DNA from: an uncultured Clostridia bacterium
GTDB taxonomy: Bacteria > Bacillota > Clostridia > Oscillospirales > Oscillospiraceae
Direction: 5' to 3'
DNA: 7,706 nucleotides
NCBI GenBank assembly: GCA_945918315.1
Contig: CAMEIK010000049.1
Location: 1 to 7,706 of the forward strand
Made by a program: the position numbers and the translations under genes. The notes beneath the pieces were generated by a model. That model was not told the origin of the DNA and made no database searches. It worked only from the letters and a program-made list of their open reading frames with translations. Each line of letters begins with the position of its first letter. The first letter of the stretch is position 1. Below are positions 4,572 through 7,706 of this stretch, one piece after another.

Positions 4572-6131
4572 ATGGAAGCACTGTTTACCGGCGGTGAGGC
4601 CCTTGCCCGGGCCGTGGAAGCCGCCTACGCCCAGGGACAGACGGACTACTCTCTGGAGCCCATGGCTCTGGAGGACGAGGCCGGCAATCCCGTGGGCAAA
4701 ATCAAGGATGGGGACCATGTGGTGTTCTGCTGCCGCCGGGGTGAGCGGGAGATCGAGCTGACGGAAGCCTTTGTGGACCCTGCCTTCGACAAGTTTGACC
4801 GTACATATCTGAAGGATCTGGAATTTGTCATCATGACCATGTACCACGACAAATTCAAGGATCTGCCCATTGCCTTCGCTCCGGAAAAGGTGGTCATGCC
4901 CCTGGCCCAGGTCATCAGCGAGGCGGGACTTACCCAGTTCCACTGCGCCGAGTCGGAAAAATACGCCCATGTGACCTTCTTCTTTAACGGCGGGCGGAAC
5001 GAGCCCTTCCCCGGCGAGACCGATGTCCGGGTGCCCTCTCCCAAGGGGATTCCCTTTGACCAGAAGCCGGAGCTGAGCCTGCCGGAGGTGGCGCAGAAGG
5101 TAAAAGGCGCCGTGGATACGGGCTACGACTTCATCCTGACGAACTTCGCCAATGGCGACGTCATCGGCCATACGGCGAATACGCAGGCCAAGCTGAAGGC
5201 CGCTTCCACCGTCAGCCGCTATGTGGGCGAGGTTGCGGAGTACGCCCGGGAGCACGGCTATTTCGTGGCGGTCACCGCGGACCACGGCAATATTGAGGCT
5301 CTCTACGACGCCAAGGGCAAGCCCCATGTGGCCCATACCACCAATCTGGTGCCCTTTGTGGTCCTGGACCCCCAGGGCAGGCAGGTGCCCCTCCACGACG
5401 GACGGCTGGGAGATGTGGCTCCCACGGTGCTGCAGGTGCTGGGCCTTCCCCAGCCTGCCGAGATGACGGGGGCTTCCCTCATTGACGCCCCGGAGATCCG
5501 GAATCAGAAAATGATGCTCATGATTCTGGACGGCTGGGGCTACGGCACCCATGACGACGGCGACGGCATCTACCTGGCCGAAACTCCCGCCTGGGACGCG
5601 CTGCTGAAGACCTATCCCAACTGCCGCCTCCGGGCCTCCGGTGAGGATGTGGGTCTGAAGGCCGGCAAACCCGGCAACTCCGAGGCCGGTCACTCCAACC
5701 TGGGCGCCGGACGGGTGGTGGCCCAGGACGATGTCCGCATGGACGAGGCCATCCGCAGCGGCGCCTTCCGGACCAATCCCATTTTCCTCCATGCCATCGA
5801 GGGAGCGAAAAAGGCGGGCGACCTGCATCTTATCGCCTATCTGACGGAAAAGTCCAGCCACGGCTGTATTGACTATCCGCTGATGCTCACGGAAATGGCG
5901 GAGGGTGTCAGGAACGTTTACTACCACATCATCTTTGACGGACGGTCCACCGAGCCGGGCAGCGCCCCTGCCATGCTCCGGGCCCTGGACGAAAAGCTTC
6001 AAAAGCTGGGCCGGGGCACCATTGTGGACGGTGTAGGCCGGGGCATTGCCCTGGATCGGGACGGCAACTACGCCAAGGTCAGAAAGGCCTACGACTGCAT
6101 GACCCTGGGAGGCGGTACCCGTTACCGCTGA
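4572..6131 (+). CDS. Circularly permuted cofactor-independent phosphoglycerate mutase
   Basis: 519 residues; the normal enzyme has about 510. iPGM interconverts 3- and 2-phosphoglycerate through a phosphoserine, using two metal ions. ATG 4572 has GGGGAGG (4558-4564) seven bases upstream. The order of parts is rotated. Residues 1-100 match the second half of the transferase domain (two substrate arginines R56, R59). Residues 101-305 match the C-terminal phosphatase part: SEKYAHVTFFFNGG with K130, NGDVIGH with D196 and H200, TADHGN with D237 and H238, H255, and the usual terminal MTG at 298-300. After a short linker come MLMILDGWG (metal ligand D320), GNSEAGH (serine nucleophile S370) and the first half of the transferase domain (H430, R458, R490, R496), ending where residue 1 would continue. 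All canonical segments occur once. Against Geobacillus numbering, Asp154 appears replaced by S459 and His125 by C432. Activity is likely but substrate preference is open. No symbol is given because the architecture departs from gpmI. Confidence 0.92.
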   Translation: MEALFTGGEALARAVEAAYAQGQTDYSLEPMALEDEAGNPVGKIKDGDHVVFCCRRGEREIELTEAFVDPAFDKFDRTYLKDLEFVIMTMYHDKFKDLPIAFAPEKVVMPLAQVISEAGLTQFHCAESEKYAHVTFFFNGGRNEPFPGETDVRVPSPKGIPFDQKPELSLPEVAQKVKGAVDTGYDFILTNFANGDVIGHTANTQAKLKAASTVSRYVGEVAEYAREHGYFVAVTADHGNIEALYDAKGKPHVAHTTNLVPFVVLDPQGRQVPLHDGRLGDVAPTVLQVLGLPQPAEMTGASLIDAPEIRNQKMMLMILDGWGYGTHDDGDGIYLAETPAWDALLKTYPNCRLRASGEDVGLKAGKPGNSEAGHSNLGAGRVVAQDDVRMDEAIRSGAFRTNPIFLHAIEGAKKAGDLHLIAYLTEKSSHGCIDYPLMLTEMAEGVRNVYYHIIFDGRSTEPGSAPAMLRALDEKLQKLGRGTIVDGVGRGIALDRDGNYAKVRKAYDCMTLGGGTRYR

Positions 6132-6159
6132 CCGGGATTACAAAAGATCATTTCGGGAC

Positions 6160-6190
6160 GCTTCCGGAAAACTGACCGGTTTCCGGAAGC
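6160..6190 (+). repeat. Perfect 11-bp inverted repeat before the MgtC-family gene
   Basis: GCTTCCGGAAA (6160-6170) and TTTCCGGAAGC (6180-6190) are exact reverse complements around a 9-base loop. Each arm contains the self-palindrome TTCCGGAA (6162-6169 and 6181-6188), 19 bases apart. No T-run follows on either strand, so it is not a standard intrinsic terminator. It lies 29 bases after the mutase stop and 10 bases before the GGAGG of the next gene. It could be an mRNA stem controlling read-through or stability, or a pair of protein-binding sites. Confidence 0.7.
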
Positions 6191-6214
6191 AACCCAAGAC
6201 GGAGGTTGATTCGA

Positions 6215-6949
6215 ATGCTTACGGCTGCTCTTCCCACTGTGGACATGACTGCCATTAGCCTGAACGCCTGGGATATTCTGCTGCGTATGATGTCTGCCAT
6301 GCTGGTAGGCGCGATTATCGGTACGGAGCGGGAATTCACCCACCGCCCGGCGGGTATGCGTACCCATATGCTGGTTGCGCTGGGTGCCTGCGTGGTAATG
6401 GTGACCAGTCAGCTGCTCTTTGTCCAGTATCGACCCTATGGCGCGACCCCGGACCCTGCCCGGCTCAGTGCCCAGGTCATTACCGGTATCGGTTTTTTGG
6501 GAGCCGGAACCATTTTGAAGGAAGGTCCTACCATCAAGGGTCTGACCACGGCAGCCAGTATCTGGGCAGTTGCCTGCCTGGGTGTCGCCATGGGCGCGGG
6601 CTACTACGCGGTGGGCTTCGTGGGTGCCGGCTGCATGCTGGTGACCCTGACGATTTTTGAGCGGCTGCAGACGCTGCTGCTGAAAAATAATTACGCTCTG
6701 TACGCCTTCAGCACCACCTGTACGGACATTGCCTATGTCCTGGACCTGATCCGCCGGCTGGCTGCCGAGGCGGACGGCATCGTGACCTCCACGGAGGTGG
6801 AGGAAGCGGAGGACAAGCACACCTTCCGGATTGAGTTCAAGGTGAATTTCCCCGGCAGAGGAGCCGCGGAACGGGAGCAGCAGTTCTTCACTGCCCTGAC
6901 CAGCGATGAACGCACCAGTTCCGTCACCGTTGCCCGGGCCCGGGTGTGA
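6215..6949 (+). CDS. MgtC/SapB-family inner-membrane protein
   Basis: 244-residue membrane protein. ATG 6215 is preferred: GGAGG (6201-6205) is nine bases upstream, while the TTG at 6206 abuts the ribosome site. Family signatures are all visible: GxxxGTERE (residues 32-40), RPAGMRTHMLVALGA (44-58), TGIGFLGAGTI (90-100) and GLTTAASIW (109-117). About five hydrophobic segments fill residues 20-147. The remaining ~95 residues are hydrophilic and acidic, resembling the soluble C-terminal domain of longer MgtC proteins. Members act in magnesium-limited growth and envelope ion homeostasis, and MgtC itself modulates the F-type ATPase in Salmonella; whether that applies here is unknown. The gene is 83 bases after the mutase on the same strand with no obvious promoter of its own, so read-through from the upstream operon is possible but unproven. 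Confidence 0.9.
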   Translation: MLTAALPTVDMTAISLNAWDILLRMMSAMLVGAIIGTEREFTHRPAGMRTHMLVALGACVVMVTSQLLFVQYRPYGATPDPARLSAQVITGIGFLGAGTILKEGPTIKGLTTAASIWAVACLGVAMGAGYYAVGFVGAGCMLVTLTIFERLQTLLLKNNYALYAFSTTCTDIAYVLDLIRRLAAEADGIVTSTEVEEAEDKHTFRIEFKVNFPGRGAAEREQQFFTALTSDERTSSVTVARARV

Positions 6950-7153
6950 GAGCTCTGCCCGAAACTGAGGGATAATCGCGTTTCCCGTAAGGGAAAGGCT
7001 TCGGATTAACGAAATAGACAGCCTGGGGAACGGCAAAAAAACGAGGTTTTCTCCAGGTAGGGGTTTTGTCAACTTTTTTTGGCTTAGATCAAGGGAAATT
7101 CCCCCCTTTTTGCGGGATTTCCCGGGAGCCAACACAGAATGGAGGATTATGAA
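6950..7153 (+). promoter_or_regulatory. Hairpin-rich gap and leader before the pyrophosphatase gene
   Basis: 204 bases without a gene. Three hairpins are visible: TTTCCC-GTAA-GGGAAA (6981-6996, a GNRA-type tetraloop); a 9-bp stem with one G-U pair between 7022-7030 and 7049-7057; and a 10-bp stem with one G-U pair between 7093-7102 and 7114-7123, which may extend through GGCT (7081-7084) with AGCC (7127-7130). A run of seven T at 7074-7080 lies 16 bases past the second stem, too far for a classical intrinsic terminator. TTGTCA (7066-7071) resembles a -35, but no -10 occurs at 16-18 bases. The promoter for the downstream gene is therefore not identified. No known riboswitch class is recognised. 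Confidence 0.45.
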
Positions 7154-7706
7154 ATGAGCCAACTGTTCATCCTTTTTGCCGCCCTGGGTTCCATTGGCGC
7201 GCTGGCTTTTGCCGTTCTGATGGCAAAACGGGCCCTGTCCGTGGATGAGGGCACCGACCTGATGAAAAAGATCGCGTCTTTCATCCGCGCCGGCGCCAAG
7301 GCCTATCTGCACCGGCAGTACACCGTGGTTATTATCTTCTTTGGCTGCATGTTCTGCGTGCTGTGCGTCATGGCGGCCATGGGCTTTCTGACCTGGTTCG
7401 TTCCTTTCGCTTTCGTCACCGGCGGCTTCTTCTCCGGCCTCAGCGGCTATGTGGGCATGAAAATCGCCACCGCTTCCAATGTCCGCACCGCCAATGCCTG
7501 CCGGCAGGGCCTGAACGCGGGTCTGCGGGTAGCCTTCTCCGCCGGTACCGTTATGGGCTTTACCGTGGTTGGCCTGGGTCTGTTTGACATCACCGCCTGG
7601 TATCTGGTGCTGCGGTATCTGTTCCATCTGGAGATGGAGTCCATCACCTCTGCCATGCTGACCTTCGGCATGGGCGCCAGCTCCATGGCCCTGTTCGCCC
7701 GGGTGG
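7154..7706 (+). CDS. hppA: Membrane-bound ion-translocating pyrophosphatase, N-terminal part (cut by window end)
   Basis: The first 184 codons of an open frame that continues beyond the window. ATG 7154 has GGAGG (7141-7145) eight bases upstream; the ATG at 7149 runs into a stop after two codons. This family couples hydrolysis of pyrophosphate to pumping of H+ and/or Na+ across the cytoplasmic membrane. The start matches the family: a first membrane helix (about 2-23), then a cytosolic stretch with IRAGAKAYLHRQY (residues 44-56), a second helix, then GYVGMKIATASNVRTANACRQG (98-119, a hallmark GMxxAT-NVRT block) and VMGFTVVGLGLF (133-144). The catalytic pyrophosphate-binding motif and the residues that decide ion specificity and potassium dependence lie downstream of the window. 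The gene appears to be a separate transcription unit, since a 204-base structured gap precedes it. Confidence 0.93.
   Translation, partial: MSQLFILFAALGSIGALAFAVLMAKRALSVDEGTDLMKKIASFIRAGAKAYLHRQYTVVIIFFGCMFCVLCVMAAMGFLTWFVPFAFVTGGFFSGLSGYVGMKIATASNVRTANACRQGLNAGLRVAFSAGTVMGFTVVGLGLFDITAWYLVLRYLFHLEMESITSAMLTFGMGASSMALFARV

Noticed and set aside
3459..6002. 847-codon minus-strand frame opposite HAD3, HAD4 and the mutase
   Set aside because: Very long but of typical antisense composition, and fully overlaps strongly conserved genes; no start signal. Its length reflects low stop-codon frequency.
4572..6131. Two truncated or fused mutase pseudogenes instead of one permuted gene
   Set aside because: No stop or frameshift, each canonical segment appears exactly once, catalytic residues are kept in both halves, and length is normal.
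6160..6190. Intrinsic terminator after the mutase gene
   Set aside because: The stem is strong but neither strand has a following T-run.
6122..7627. 501-codon minus-strand frame opposite the MgtC-family and pyrophosphatase genes
   Set aside because: Shadow frame crossing two genes and two intergenic regions; low-complexity composition and no recognisable family.

Overview
The window looks like chromosomal DNA of a moderately GC-rich Gram-positive anaerobe, most likely a clostridial (Oscillospiraceae-like) bacterium. The reasons are strong AGGAGG-type ribosome sites, a consensus sigma-A promoter, a LacI-family regulator of Gram-positive type, an independent (cofactor-free) phosphoglycerate mutase and a membrane pyrophosphatase. 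The taxonomy is inference only.

Layout: (1) a LacI-family repressor gene on the minus strand (2-1006). (2) A 408-base divergent control region (1007-1414). It holds a near-consensus promoter firing rightward, a weaker promoter for the repressor, two operator-like palindromes placed where a LacI-type repressor would act, a perfect 14-base palindrome with helically phased repeats, and a leader hairpin. (3) A rightward operon of four small HAD-superfamily proteins (1415-2179, 2345-3076, 3081-3812, 3816-4556) followed directly by a phosphoglycerate mutase homologue (4572-6131). (4) An MgtC/SapB-family membrane protein (6215-6949) behind a perfect 11-bp inverted repeat. (5) The first third or so of a membrane-bound ion-translocating pyrophosphatase (7154 to the window end) behind a hairpin-rich leader.

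The outstanding feature is the phosphoglycerate mutase. The canonical enzyme begins with the metal-binding DGWG strand and the serine nucleophile. Here the chain begins in the middle of the transferase domain, runs to the normal C-terminal motif (MTG), crosses a short linker, and only then has DGWG, the GNSE serine motif and the first half of the transferase domain. All segments are present once and in circular order, so this is a circularly permuted iPGM in one intact 519-codon frame with its own ribosome site. The metal ligands, serine and most substrate arginines are kept, but a few substrate-pocket positions differ.

The four HAD proteins also form an unusual set. They are paralogues that all carry D-x-G in motif I, where phosphatases of this superfamily have D-x-D, and some have further motif losses. 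Together with a dedicated LacI-type repressor and the permuted mutase, this suggests a sugar- or phosphate-ester-controlled module whose reaction is not evident from the sequence. It contains no transporter, kinase or other sugar-catabolic gene.
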